Below, piece after piece: positions 29,153-37,970 of a stretch of DNA of 64,000 nucleotides; within the stretch, counting starts at the first letter, position 1, and every line of letters begins with the position of its first letter. Origin of the DNA: an uncultured Lachnospiraceae bacterium (GTDB taxonomy: Bacteria; Bacillota; Clostridia; Lachnospirales; Lachnospiraceae); contig CAJOID010000001.1 in assembly GCA_905234595.1 (NCBI GenBank), positions 1 through 64,000 on the forward strand, read 5' to 3'. Both the position numbers and the translations under genes were made by a program. The notes beneath the pieces were generated by a model that was not told the origin of the DNA, did not search any database, and was given only the letters and a program-made list of their open reading frames with translations.

Positions 29153-30802
29153 TCAAGAAATTTTCAAATATACTATGCTTTTAGGAGGGATTTCAAGCAC
29201 TCTGCCCGAAGCGGCGGCAGACCCGGCAGTACCGGCATCCGCGGTGCCGGCTTCAGACAGTGCACATAATACGGCCACAGGTTGCATTCCGTTCACCGCA
29301 CTGTCAGATGCGGAGATATCCACCGTGGCAGGCTCATCCCCGGTATTATAGACGATCGCCATGACCTCATCGCCCCACGTCTTCGTGATCACTGCGACAT
29401 GTCCGTCAGTCAGTTCATCCACTATATCTATATGGCCTCTCGCGATCTCCGGATAAGCATTCCTGATTGCAAGTGCTTCCTTATAATAAGACAGGATCGA
29501 TGCGGGATCCTTTTCCTGCTCGGATACGGGTGCAAAACTCTGCTCAATATCCTTATCGGCATTCTCCGGATCGCGGCACACTCCGGAGCCTGCAGGCGTA
29601 CCATCGCCATCTGTATATACCGTCCCGTCCCAGTTCATATGCAGACGTTTGTTCTCATCCGCCTTGCCTTTGGACTTCATCCCTATCTCTTCACCATAGT
29701 ATATGAAGGGCGAACCGTTCATGGACAGAAGCAGTCCGGCTGTCATCTTCATATCCTCGGGGTCGCTCTTAAGCGCATTCGCCACGCGGCCCATATCATG
29801 ATTTGTGATAAAAGGAGCATCTATATAGTCCGGATTGGCAGCTCCGTAGGTCTCCTGATAATCCACACACGCTTCCGCAAACTTCTGTGCGGTGAGTTTT
29901 CCACGGCCTGCCCTGACCAGCTTACCCTCGGCATCGGCAGCATCGAAATTAAAGAAGCTCGGAGTCCCGCTCGCATAGTAGTCCGCTATGGTCTTTTCCG
30001 ACGCCCATACTTCCGAGACCATATAGAAGTCCGGATTCAGGCTTTTACAATACTCATAGTAGTCATGGAGGAATTCTATATTATATGAAGAAACTTCATC
30101 ATCATAATGCATCACGGCATCCATCCTGAAGCCGTCACAGCCTAAGTCCGTCCAGAATGCGGCTACCTTTCGCAGCTCTTCCTTCAGAGCCGGGTTATAC
30201 AAATTCAGGTCAGGCTGAGTGTAGTAGAACACTGCCTCATAATACCAGTCGGATCCGGGGGCCTCGCAATACGAACCGTTTATCTGTTCCCTCGAAAAAT
30301 GATAATAATCAACCTCCGGGCATTCATTCAGGTCAGGTTCCGCACCGTCCGGCAGGGTACGCAGATACTCACATGCCTCCTTAAACCATGGATGCTCGTT
30401 CGAGGAATGATTGATCACGAGGTCGATGATCAGGCGTATGCCGCGTTTATGGCAGGCATCCGCGAGGGACTTAAAGTCATCGTTGGTTCCGAATGCAGGA
30501 TCGGTCATATAGTAATCGGTCGTGTCATACTTGTGATACGAGGGAGATGCCATGATAGGAGTGAGCCATATACCGTTACATCCGAGATCCGAGATATAAT
30601 CAAGTTTCGACTCTATCCCGCGCAGATCACCGGTCCCGTCCCCATCGCTGTCGCAGTACGAACCCACGAATATCTCATAGTAGTTGCGGTAATCATCATC
30701 GATGACATTGGCTTTAGGCGCATTATTCGAATAGCCACATGCCGTAAGCAGGCATGTGGTTATTATAAGACATATTAATCTCGATAATCCGGTTCTCTTC
30801 AT
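29153..30802 (-). CDS. Surface-anchored alpha-amylase family (GH13) lipoprotein
   Basis: 549 residues. The lipoprotein signal ends LLTAC (lipidated Cys22). The GH13 barrel follows with all four signatures: DLVINHSS near 127, GFRMDAV with nucleophile Asp228, SEVWA with acid/base Glu264, and ITNHD with Asp336. A C-terminal beta domain completes it. Substrate is probably maltodextrin or starch fragments, given the MalEFG-type transporter directly upstream in the same operon (17-base gap). Anchored outside the membrane, it would feed oligosaccharides to the transporter. Subfamily and transglycosylation potential cannot be told from sequence alone. Confidence 0.93.
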   Translation of the reverse strand: MKRTGLSRLICLIITTCLLTACGYSNNAPKANVIDDDYRNYYEIFVGSYCDSDGDGTGDLRGIESKLDYISDLGCNGIWLTPIMASPSYHKYDTTDYYMTDPAFGTNDDFKSLADACHKRGIRLIIDLVINHSSNEHPWFKEACEYLRTLPDGAEPDLNECPEVDYYHFSREQINGSYCEAPGSDWYYEAVFYYTQPDLNLYNPALKEELRKVAAFWTDLGCDGFRMDAVMHYDDEVSSYNIEFLHDYYEYCKSLNPDFYMVSEVWASEKTIADYYASGTPSFFNFDAADAEGKLVRAGRGKLTAQKFAEACVDYQETYGAANPDYIDAPFITNHDMGRVANALKSDPEDMKMTAGLLLSMNGSPFIYYGEEIGMKSKGKADENKRLHMNWDGTVYTDGDGTPAGSGVCRDPENADKDIEQSFAPVSEQEKDPASILSYYKEALAIRNAYPEIARGHIDIVDELTDGHVAVITKTWGDEVMAIVYNTGDEPATVDISASDSAVNGMQPVAVLCALSEAGTADAGTAGSAAASGRVLEIPPKSIVYLKIS

Positions 30803-30819
30803 TTATACATACAATGGGA

Positions 30820-31677
30820 TTAACCCTTTACGGCGCCGCCGGTAACTCCTTCGACATAGTACTTCTGCAGGCACATGAAGAGAATGGTCACAGGTATCGC
30901 TACCAGAATTCCGCCGGCGCAGAACCTCGTGAAGTATCCCTGATAGTCATTGGTCCACACCCATCTGGTCATGGCCACTGCCACGTTGAAGCTGGAGTCA
31001 TGTCCGAATGCAACGTAGGAAGCAAATACGTAATCGCACCAGGGCGCCATGAATGCAACCAGAGCGGTGTAGATTATTATAGGCTTGCTCATCGGTATGA
31101 TCATGGTGAGGAAGACTCTCGCACGTGATGCACCGTCTATCATGGCAGCTTCATCGAGCGCTTTGGGTATCGTATCGAAGTAACCCTTGCACACATAGTA
31201 TCCCATACCCGAGCTGGCTACCGATACCAGGATCAGTCCGGGCACGGCGCCGGCCTGAGTCAGGCCGAACTGCTTGAGCAGGAAGTACAGGCAGATCATC
31301 GTAAGGAATCCGGGGAACATGCCCAGGATCAGCCAGAATCTCATCAGGAATGTACGGCCCGCAAACCTCATCCTGGAGAGCGCATAGCTTACACACAATA
31401 TGATAATGGTCTGCAGCATCGATACGAATACCGCTATGATGATCGTATTCTTATACCATACAAGGAAGTTCGTCTCACCCGACAGGATGAATCTGTAGTT
31501 ATCCAGAGAGAACGTCTTGGGTACAAGATAATCGACCATTCCGCCGTACTCAACCGCCGGATCGTATGATCTGAAGCTCTGAAGCACCAGTCCGAAGAAA
31601 GGGAAGAGCCACACAATGCTTATGATGATCAGTACAAGATATGAGATCGCATTTCCTATCATTCGTTTTGTTTTCAT
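30820..31677 (-). CDS. malG: Sugar ABC transporter permease, MalG-like
   Basis: 285 residues with six TM segments and the inner-membrane EAA loop near 190 (EAAMIDGASRARVFLTMIIPMSKP) that docks the ATPase. It pairs with the MalF-like permease, whose stop overlaps this start (TAATG). No MalK-type ATPase gene is present nearby; such systems often share a multi-use MsmK-like ATPase encoded elsewhere. Maltodextrin specificity is inferred from the neighbouring GH13 enzyme. Confidence 0.9.
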   Translation of the reverse strand: MKTKRMIGNAISYLVLIIISIVWLFPFFGLVLQSFRSYDPAVEYGGMVDYLVPKTFSLDNYRFILSGETNFLVWYKNTIIIAVFVSMLQTIIILCVSYALSRMRFAGRTFLMRFWLILGMFPGFLTMICLYFLLKQFGLTQAGAVPGLILVSVASSGMGYYVCKGYFDTIPKALDEAAMIDGASRARVFLTMIIPMSKPIIIYTALVAFMAPWCDYVFASYVAFGHDSSFNVAVAMTRWVWTNDYQGYFTRFCAGGILVAIPVTILFMCLQKYYVEGVTGGAVKG

Positions 31678-33056
31678 TATTGGAAGCCCTCCTCATCTTT
31701 GACTGACGGAAGCATGTTATATACGACAAGCGAAGTCACAGCCGTCACTATGAATACCATGATACCGATGACGGCAGCCATGCGGTAGTTGGTATTGTTG
31801 ACAGTCATCTTATACAGCCATGTGATCAGCAGGTCTGTGGAACCGGCATTCTCCACGAGCGACATGGACTGGGGTTTACCCTGCGTCAGCAGATATATGA
31901 CGTTGAAGTTATTTAAGTTACCCGTAAACTGGGTCAGCAGGAACGGGCCGGTAACAAAGAGCATATACGGAAGCGTGATGGACTTGAACATCTGCCATCC
32001 GTTCGCTCCGTCTATACGGGCGCTTTCATACAGGTCCTCTGGTATGTTCATCAAAAGACCGGTCGCTATAAGCATCAGATACGGGATGCCGATCCAGATG
32101 TTCACAACTATGATGGTAACCCTGGCGAGCATCGGATTCGTCCAGAAAGGTATGGGTGAGTTGATCCACCCCCATTTGAGCAGATATCCGTTGATAAGTC
32201 CGTCATTTGCAAACATCTTCATGACATACAGAAGAGATACAAACTGAGGCACCGCTATGGTAATGACCAGGATGGTCCTCCAGAGTTTCTTGAACTTTAT
32301 CCCCTTTTTATTGATAAGGATCGCCACTGCCATACCGAGGAAATAGTCTATAAATGTGGCGAACAGCGCCCATACGAGAGTCCAGGCAAGCACCTTGAAG
32401 AATGTCACACCGAATCCGGAAGATCCGAAAGAGACCAGATTCTTGAAGTTCTCGAAGCCTACCCAGGTAAACAGGTTGGTCGGTGCCTGATGGTTCTTGT
32501 CATAATTGGTGAACGCCACACAGACCATGAAGGCGATGGGAAGAACAGTAAATACGAATACACCGAGAACGGGAAGCGCAAGCAGTGTCTTGTCAAAATT
32601 GGAATCAAGAAGTGATGCAACGACCTTTTTGTTGGACGGAAGTTTCTTGCCTGCCCGGATCAGTTCTTCTTCCCTGCGGTTCTCGAGTATGTTCATATAC
32701 CAGACAACCACGAAGAAAAAAATAATAAACAGGGTCAGCAAGCCGAACAGAAGGATCAGGAAACTGTTGTCACCGTACACTGTCTTACGGCTGATCTTCT
32801 GTGTCTCAACGGTACCCAGAGTGGTTATCTTAGCCACATACTTATGTCCGAATGTTACCAGATACCATATAAAACCTGCTTCCATGAGCAGATAAGCTAT
32901 GCCTTTGACGATCTGCCCGCGAAGCAGCTGTCCGAAACCAAGGATAAGATAAGAAACCCTGGTCTTCCAGTCTCCTGTCACGAACGTGCTTCCTACGGTC
33001 GCAAACACATTCGTCACGGGAAACCCTGCCGTTTTCCTGTCTTTGCCTTTACCCAT
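31677..33056 (-). CDS. malF: Sugar ABC transporter permease, MalF-like
   Basis: 459 residues from the ATG at 33056, with AAGGAGG six bases upstream. An N-terminal extension of about 170 residues with two or three TM segments, resembling MalF of maltose systems, precedes the six-TM core with the EAA loop near 370 (ESARIDGANGWQMFKSITLP). It lies 113 bases after malE, behind a 13-base hairpin that probably lowers its expression relative to malE. Confidence 0.92.
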   Translation of the reverse strand: MGKGKDRKTAGFPVTNVFATVGSTFVTGDWKTRVSYLILGFGQLLRGQIVKGIAYLLMEAGFIWYLVTFGHKYVAKITTLGTVETQKISRKTVYGDNSFLILLFGLLTLFIIFFFVVVWYMNILENRREEELIRAGKKLPSNKKVVASLLDSNFDKTLLALPVLGVFVFTVLPIAFMVCVAFTNYDKNHQAPTNLFTWVGFENFKNLVSFGSSGFGVTFFKVLAWTLVWALFATFIDYFLGMAVAILINKKGIKFKKLWRTILVITIAVPQFVSLLYVMKMFANDGLINGYLLKWGWINSPIPFWTNPMLARVTIIVVNIWIGIPYLMLIATGLLMNIPEDLYESARIDGANGWQMFKSITLPYMLFVTGPFLLTQFTGNLNNFNVIYLLTQGKPQSMSLVENAGSTDLLITWLYKMTVNNTNYRMAAVIGIMVFIVTAVTSLVVYNMLPSVKDEEGFQ

Positions 33057-33084
33057 AAGTAACCTCCTTAACCCCTTGACCAAA

Positions 33085-33116
33085 ATGAGGTCCGGTAATC
33101 GTATACCGGACCTCAT
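33085..33116 (-). terminator. Hairpin between malE and malF
   Basis: Perfect 13-base stem ATGAGGTCCGGTA/TACCGGACCTCAT with a six-base loop, followed on the minus strand by TTTTGG. The T-run is short, so it probably acts as a partial terminator or as a 3'-end stabiliser that keeps malE mRNA more abundant than the permease mRNA, as known for other binding-protein operons. Confidence 0.75.
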
Positions 33117-33169
33117 CCAATCTTTCAATCCGTAATCATATTCTAATACGGATGTAATTCAGAATCAAT

Positions 33170-34510
33170 TTACTGTGCATAAGAGATGCAGGTATCCTGG
33201 AAGTCCTGAAGTGCTTTCATCAGATCATCATCGCTGGATGAAGATGTAAGCTCACCGCTTATGATGCTGTCGCCGAGTGATGTTGCAAGTCCCCAGTAAT
33301 CGCCGGGATACTGTCCCTGAGGAATGGTGTATGCGAGCTGCTCAGCAAGTGCCGAAAGAGCTACGTCAGACTTAACAGCTTCAGACTGCTGTGCGTTGAT
33401 GTTGGAAGGACCCCAGCCTACTTCGTTGTATCTTGCAAGCTGAACTTCCTCACCTGCAAGGTAAGCTGCTACTGCATCGCAGACCATCAGCTTATTCTCA
33501 TCTTCCTGAGGCTTAACACCGAGAAGCTTGAATCCGCCGAAACCGCTCATCTGATAAGACTTGCCGTCTGCACCCTGGAAAGTAGGAAGCTTAGCGCATG
33601 CATAGTTGTCGCCGAAGAGATCCTGAGCTGCACCTGAATCCCATGTACCGTCTACGATAGCTGCAACGTTGGTAGCTTCGCCGATGGCGGAACCGTTCTG
33701 GAATGCCTTGGACTCTTTGAGTTCGATCATCTTCTTCAGTGCTACGAGACCATTGTCGGATGCATAGGTCACATTAGCCTTGGTGAAGTTACCCTGATCG
33801 TCTGTATCATAGGTAAGGTCACAGCCTGTAGCGAAGAAGAATGCTGTCTGATACCATCCGGAGTTGATCTCCATGTAAAGGCTCTTGCCTGCTGCCTCGC
33901 AGTCAGCCATGATACCTTCAAGAGTGGAAGGATCGGTAACCACACTCTTGTCATAATATAAGAAGTATCCGTTATCGGAAGTAAGAGGATAAGCGTAAAG
34001 TGTGCTTCCTACTGTAGCTGCTGCAACTGATCCGGCATCATTCTGTGAAGTAACCAGATCTATGTTCTCGGGAGCAACCTCCTCAAGAGCGCCTGCGGTA
34101 ACCAGTCTCGCGATCTGATCCTGTGCAAATGCATAGATGTCTGCACCTGCCTCAACGTCTGTGATCATGTTGCCGGCTGCATCACCCTCACCTACTGCCT
34201 CTACTGTAAAGGTGTAGCCTGAGAACTCTGAATGATCGCCTACGAACTTGTCGATCTGAGCCTTGGTGAAGTCTACTACGTTATCTGCAACCCAGACCTT
34301 GATCTCGCCTGTGCCGTAATCGATGTCAGCGGTATCTGCTGCTTCTGTGGTTTCTTCTGCAGTATCTGCTGCAGGTGCTGCTTCTGTGGTCTCTGCTGCG
34401 GTATCTGCTGCAGGTGCTTCTGCGGGAGCTTCAGCTGCGCCGCCGCAAGCGGTCAGAGACATTGTCATTGCTGCTGTAGCGATGAGTGCTACCAACTTTT
34501 TCATTTTCAT
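33170..34510 (-). CDS. malE: Sugar-binding lipoprotein, MalE-like
   Basis: 446 residues from the ATG at 34510, with AGGAGGAGAGAAC just upstream; the track start is 44 codons too early. The lipoprotein signal ends SLTAC (Cys22), then a flexible Ala/Glu/Thr linker with an internal repeat, then the two-lobe binding protein from about 68 (IKVWVADNVVDFTKAQIDKF) with a DIYAFAQDQIARLV motif like MalE's. Binds maltodextrin-like sugars by family and context. Transcribed from a LacI-controlled promoter; first gene of malE-malF-malG-GH13. Confidence 0.9.
   Translation of the reverse strand: MKMKKLVALIATAAMTMSLTACGGAAEAPAEAPAADTAAETTEAAPAADTAEETTEAADTADIDYGTGEIKVWVADNVVDFTKAQIDKFVGDHSEFSGYTFTVEAVGEGDAAGNMITDVEAGADIYAFAQDQIARLVTAGALEEVAPENIDLVTSQNDAGSVAAATVGSTLYAYPLTSDNGYFLYYDKSVVTDPSTLEGIMADCEAAGKSLYMEINSGWYQTAFFFATGCDLTYDTDDQGNFTKANVTYASDNGLVALKKMIELKESKAFQNGSAIGEATNVAAIVDGTWDSGAAQDLFGDNYACAKLPTFQGADGKSYQMSGFGGFKLLGVKPQEDENKLMVCDAVAAYLAGEEVQLARYNEVGWGPSNINAQQSEAVKSDVALSALAEQLAYTIPQGQYPGDYWGLATSLGDSIISGELTSSSSDDDLMKALQDFQDTCISYAQ
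34339..34416 (-). repeat. Two 39-base tandem repeats in the malE linker
   Basis: Two near-identical 39-base copies (starting at 34339 and 34378) encode the Ala/Glu/Thr linker between the lipid anchor and the binding domain. Copy number change would lengthen or shorten the tether without breaking the frame (39 is a multiple of three). Confidence 0.7.
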
Positions 34511-34559
34511 GTTCTCTCCTCCTGAATAAAGTAAGGTGTAATAACTACGGTTGATTTGC

Positions 34560-34611
34560 GCAACCGATTGTCTACATTGGTTAGTGTAACGCGTGTGCAA
34601 TTGTGTGTCAA
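34560..34611 (-). promoter_or_regulatory. malE promoter with LacI-type operator
   Basis: Minus strand TTGACA (34606-34611), 17 bases, TACACT (34583-34588). The operator GCAACCGATTG lies at 34560-34570, at about +6 to +16, in opposite orientation to the gene. The same 11-base core occurs at the same distance in the promoter of the LacI-family gene 2.3 kb upstream. Binding there would block initiation. Confidence 0.85.
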
Positions 34612-34638
34612 CACTTTTTTCGTTCCGGACGGAGGCCG

Positions 34639-34854
34639 TCACACCTCGAAGCTCGTAAAACGCTTATACATATCCTTGTACCGGAAACGTATCATTTCAT
34701 TGTGTTTCAGGACATCTTTTTCAGATCCGGAGTACTGGCAGCGTATGCAGTAATACTCCTTTTTGTCCTTGTCATAGAACATGTCTATGTCCAGATCGCG
34801 CAGGAAGCACGACGGACATCTGTAATTCAGTTTGCCTTTTCCAGCCTGAGCCAT
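34639..34854 (-). CDS. Small zinc-ribbon protein
   Basis: 71 residues with CPSC near 13 and CIRC near 36, a two-knuckle zinc ribbon, followed by a basic, aromatic tail (RFRYKDMYKRF). It overlaps the end of the 617-residue gene by 28 bases, and AAGGAGG lies ten bases before its ATG, so translation is probably coupled. No family recognised. Its stop is 28 bases upstream of the malE -35 box. Could be a nucleic-acid-binding or protein-binding accessory of its upstream neighbour. Confidence 0.65.
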   Translation of the reverse strand: MAQAGKGKLNYRCPSCFLRDLDIDMFYDKDKKEYYCIRCQYSGSEKDVLKHNEMIRFRYKDMYKRFTSFEV

Positions 34855-36680
34855 GTCGACACTACCTCCTTCTCCCTGATATCAGTGGTATATCCAAGTG
34901 TAAACATCGGTGAGAAGGCATATCCTTCTCTGATGTATCCGGTTGCGCTGCTGTCCCCACAACCCATGGATACGCGGGTTTCGATCGGAGGAAGCACGCA
35001 TGATACGCTGTCTGCTCCCTGCATCTCGTCCTCCCTGCACTTATATGCATACTTTATATCCCTGTGTCCTTCGGGGCCGTCTATGCTCAGCGTCAGGGAC
35101 GTCATATCTTCGGGATATTCGGTGGTCCCGTAGCAGGCAACCATGTATTCGTTGAGAGTGACCTGAGCAGACGTATCACTCATGGAGAGTACCTCTCTCT
35201 CATATGCGATCTCACCGGTATCTTCGGTGAATATGACTCTGGTCTGCAGCGTCAGTGTCAGGTCGCTGAACTCGATATCCACGGGTTTAAGCGTGAGTAT
35301 GCGTTTCTTCTTCCCATCTTCGATAACCTGTTCGGAGAACTGCGCGGAAGTCCTGCACAGAGCGAGATCCACTTCCTCTCCGTCGTGGATAAGCTTCGCC
35401 GATCTGATCGTCCCCTCTCCGGCGTAATGCGTGAAGTATCCGGCCCTGTATTTCTCCTGGATCAGGAACGGATAGGATGCATCCTGTACATGCGGAGTAT
35501 CTATGCCGACAGGCCATTCAAGCTTGGCGGCATAAGGTCTTAAATCCACCAGTGCCCCGCCCTGATACATGTTGATGCAGGCTCTCATATAAGGGTCGCA
35601 GTACCAGAACAGCTGCTTGTCCGAGCCGTAGAGTATGTCGCGCCACAGCGCACATTCGGGCTCGGTGTAGGTCTTTTTCTCACGGAAATGATCGGCAAAC
35701 TCAGCCATCGTCATGTCCTCGAGCTTATTCTCCTTCTTGAGCTTGCCGTAGTATTCCATGCCGTCCTCATAGGATTTCTTCAGCAGTTCATACGGGCACT
35801 CCCAGCGTCCCATCTTGTTAAGCCATCCGGGACCTACGAACATCATGTTATAGGCGTAGCCGTTGTTATATTTCTGCAGATCACGGTACTGGTCGATCAG
35901 ATTATACAGATAAGGGTACTCCCAGGTCTTGGTATCATATATCATCCCGCGCAGCACGTTCTGCGGATGAGTACCGAAGTTTGAACCGTTACCGTCATAG
36001 CAGGCGATCAGGTCTCTGGACAGGTGGGGGATAGCCACTATACCCGAATCTTCAGCCTCGTTTGCGGCAGGTGCATGAGTATTCTGCTTAGACGGGATCC
36101 AGGGATTCCAGGGGCCTCCGTCCATCAGCGTGTACCAGGAGTTATTGCAGGTATGATAGGCCTTCGGGCCTTCTTCCCAGCATGTGGCCACGGCACACTT
36201 GACCGAAGGGTATTTCTCCTTGATGTAATTGATCAGGTCGGCATCCATATAATAGGAACCGGTGGATTCGGGATAAAAACCGAAGATATCATGGAACTTG
36301 CCGAAGACATCATCCACGATAGACTTCTTGTCTTCCATGGAAAACATCCATATGCAGAAGTCCTTGGTCTTATACTTCTCGCGGAATTCCTTACACGGAA
36401 GTCCCAGCAGGGTGAGTGCTATCTCATCGCCGTACTTCTCATGATCGGCCTTTGCGATGGCTATAGCTTCGTCATTGAAAAGGCTCGCATAAGTCATCTG
36501 AATCGTGGTCTTTAAGCCGTTCTTATGAGCGGTCTCCTGCTGGAATTTGAAGATATCCAGGCTCTCGGTAAGCAGCGCCTTGCGGCCGATGTCCTCGGAT
36601 TTGCCGTGTCCGGTGACCTTTTCGGCATATTCGGGGACCATCTCGGGGCGATGGATGATGTTAACTATGAATTTGTCCAT
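34827..36680 (-). CDS. Large cytoplasmic protein of unknown family, LacI-linked
   Basis: 617 residues from the ATG at 36680, with AGGAGGAAAA directly before it. No signal peptide and no TM. The first ~330 residues have the look of a beta/alpha barrel of deacetylase or GH type: KTTIQMTYASLF near 55, DEIALTLLGLP near 82, FYPESTGSYYMDADLINYIKEKYP near 132, many Trp/Tyr/Asp (GGPWNPWIPS). The second half is beta-rich, as in accessory sugar-binding domains. I do not recognise a named family. It lies between lacI and malE and is probably an intracellular carbohydrate-active enzyme or sugar-metabolism protein. Confidence 0.65.
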   Translation of the reverse strand: MDKFIVNIIHRPEMVPEYAEKVTGHGKSEDIGRKALLTESLDIFKFQQETAHKNGLKTTIQMTYASLFNDEAIAIAKADHEKYGDEIALTLLGLPCKEFREKYKTKDFCIWMFSMEDKKSIVDDVFGKFHDIFGFYPESTGSYYMDADLINYIKEKYPSVKCAVATCWEEGPKAYHTCNNSWYTLMDGGPWNPWIPSKQNTHAPAANEAEDSGIVAIPHLSRDLIACYDGNGSNFGTHPQNVLRGMIYDTKTWEYPYLYNLIDQYRDLQKYNNGYAYNMMFVGPGWLNKMGRWECPYELLKKSYEDGMEYYGKLKKENKLEDMTMAEFADHFREKKTYTEPECALWRDILYGSDKQLFWYCDPYMRACINMYQGGALVDLRPYAAKLEWPVGIDTPHVQDASYPFLIQEKYRAGYFTHYAGEGTIRSAKLIHDGEEVDLALCRTSAQFSEQVIEDGKKKRILTLKPVDIEFSDLTLTLQTRVIFTEDTGEIAYEREVLSMSDTSAQVTLNEYMVACYGTTEYPEDMTSLTLSIDGPEGHRDIKYAYKCREDEMQGADSVSCVLPPIETRVSMGCGDSSATGYIREGYAFSPMFTLGYTTDIREKEVVSTWLRLEKAN

Positions 36681-36789
36681 TTTTCCTCCTGTAAAAAAAT
36701 TGCAATTATATGTCACATCGCAGATATAGTTTGGTTTCAGGGGCGCTCCCGCTCATACTCCGACGTAGCGGGTACTACGCACAACCTTC

Positions 36790-37779
36790 TTACATGATTT
36801 GTGTGCTCTCTTTCATCAATACTTCGTAGTTCATCAGGGTTACGGGTTTCACGGGGCGGCCGTCTATGAGGTCGAACAGACGCTCACAGGCCGTCATGCC
36901 CAGCTTCGCCACGTCGAACTTCAGTGAAGTGACCGACGGTTTATTATGGTCAAGTATGGATGTGTTGAAAAATGACGCAACCTTGATGTCTTCGGGAATG
37001 CTTAAGTTCATCTTGACGAGGTTCGTAAGTATGGAATTGCATATGGAATCATCCATACCTATGATGCAGTCCACACGCTTCTCGAGCAGATCGTGCACGG
37101 TCTTCTCTATCATGTACATACCGTTCACATTCATATGGATCAGGCTCTCATCGGGTGTAAGTCCCGCACGGGCATATCCGTCGAGAAATCCGTTCAGGCG
37201 GTTGTTGTTGACTACGTAAGTGGAATCACCGCCGACGAGGGCGAGTTTCTTAAGTCCCTTTAACAGCAGCAGACCGGTGAGATCGGTACATCCCGCGCGG
37301 TCATTGTTATCGACCTGGACAACACCGTCAACATCGGTTGAGCCGATCGTCACGAAGGGAAGCTTCCGCTCCTGCAGGTAAGCGATCGCCTTATCATTTG
37401 TATATGTACGTCCGAGAAGCAGGCCGTCTACCTTGCTGTTTTCGACCAGGCGCTTAAGTCCGGTGATATCGGTTGCGCTGACCATGGATATGAACACATC
37501 GTAGTCCATACGGGTGGCCATGCTCGTGACACCCCACAGACATGTCTGGAAAAAGGGCATGTCCACGATATCCGCTTCATTCGGCATCACAAAACCGATA
37601 TTCATGGTCCTGGAAGTGGCCAGACTCTGCGCAATTGCGCTGGGCTTATAGTTCACATCATTGGCGTAGGCCATGACGCGCTGTCTGGTGGAATCGGATA
37701 TCCTCCCCTTCCCGGACAATGCTCTGGATACGGTGGTCTTTGAAATATTCAGTTCCCTGGCGATATCATCTATGGTCAT
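36790..37779 (-). CDS. LacI-family transcriptional regulator
   Basis: 329 residues from the ATG at 37779 (TIDDIARELNISKTTVSRALSGKG: LacI helix-turn-helix and hinge). A sugar-binding domain of the periplasmic-binding type follows (DGLLLGRT near 125, DNNDRAGCTDLTGLLL near 165, SLKFDVAKLGMTACERL near 295). The alternative start six codons earlier has no better ribosome site. An operator shared with malE sits in its own promoter, so it likely represses itself and the malE operon, and probably responds to a maltodextrin. The 617-residue gene follows after 109 bases. Confidence 0.92.
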   Translation of the reverse strand: MTIDDIARELNISKTTVSRALSGKGRISDSTRQRVMAYANDVNYKPSAIAQSLATSRTMNIGFVMPNEADIVDMPFFQTCLWGVTSMATRMDYDVFISMVSATDITGLKRLVENSKVDGLLLGRTYTNDKAIAYLQERKLPFVTIGSTDVDGVVQVDNNDRAGCTDLTGLLLLKGLKKLALVGGDSTYVVNNNRLNGFLDGYARAGLTPDESLIHMNVNGMYMIEKTVHDLLEKRVDCIIGMDDSICNSILTNLVKMNLSIPEDIKVASFFNTSILDHNKPSVTSLKFDVAKLGMTACERLFDLIDGRPVKPVTLMNYEVLMKESTQIM

Positions 37780-37837
37780 ATGAAACGGTCCCCGCATGTT
37801 GTGTATGTATCATGCGCCCGAATTCAGGCAAAATGCG

Positions 37838-37888
37838 CAATCGGTTGCTTTTATAAAAGAGAATAACACCGGCATTGCCACGCGTCAA
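37838..37888 (-). promoter_or_regulatory. lacI promoter with self operator
   Basis: Minus strand TTGACG (37883-37888), 17 bases, TATTCT (37860-37865). The operator core (minus strand GCAACCGATTG, 37838-37848) is at about +5 to +15, the same geometry as at malE. This indicates autoregulation. Confidence 0.85.
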
Positions 37889-37892
37889 GAAC

Positions 37893-37924
37893 AAAAAAAC
37901 TGCGTCCGGTCAAACCGAACGCAG
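37893..37924 (-). terminator. Terminator of ptb-buk
   Basis: Eleven-base stem CTGCGTTCGGT/ACCGGACGCAG (one T-G pair), three-base loop, followed on the minus strand by TTTTTTTG. It is located 47 bases after the buk stop and directly before the lacI -35 box. Confidence 0.93.
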
Positions 37925-37970
37925 TCCATAAAGACATTTTATATGTTCATGAATATCAGATCATCTCAGA

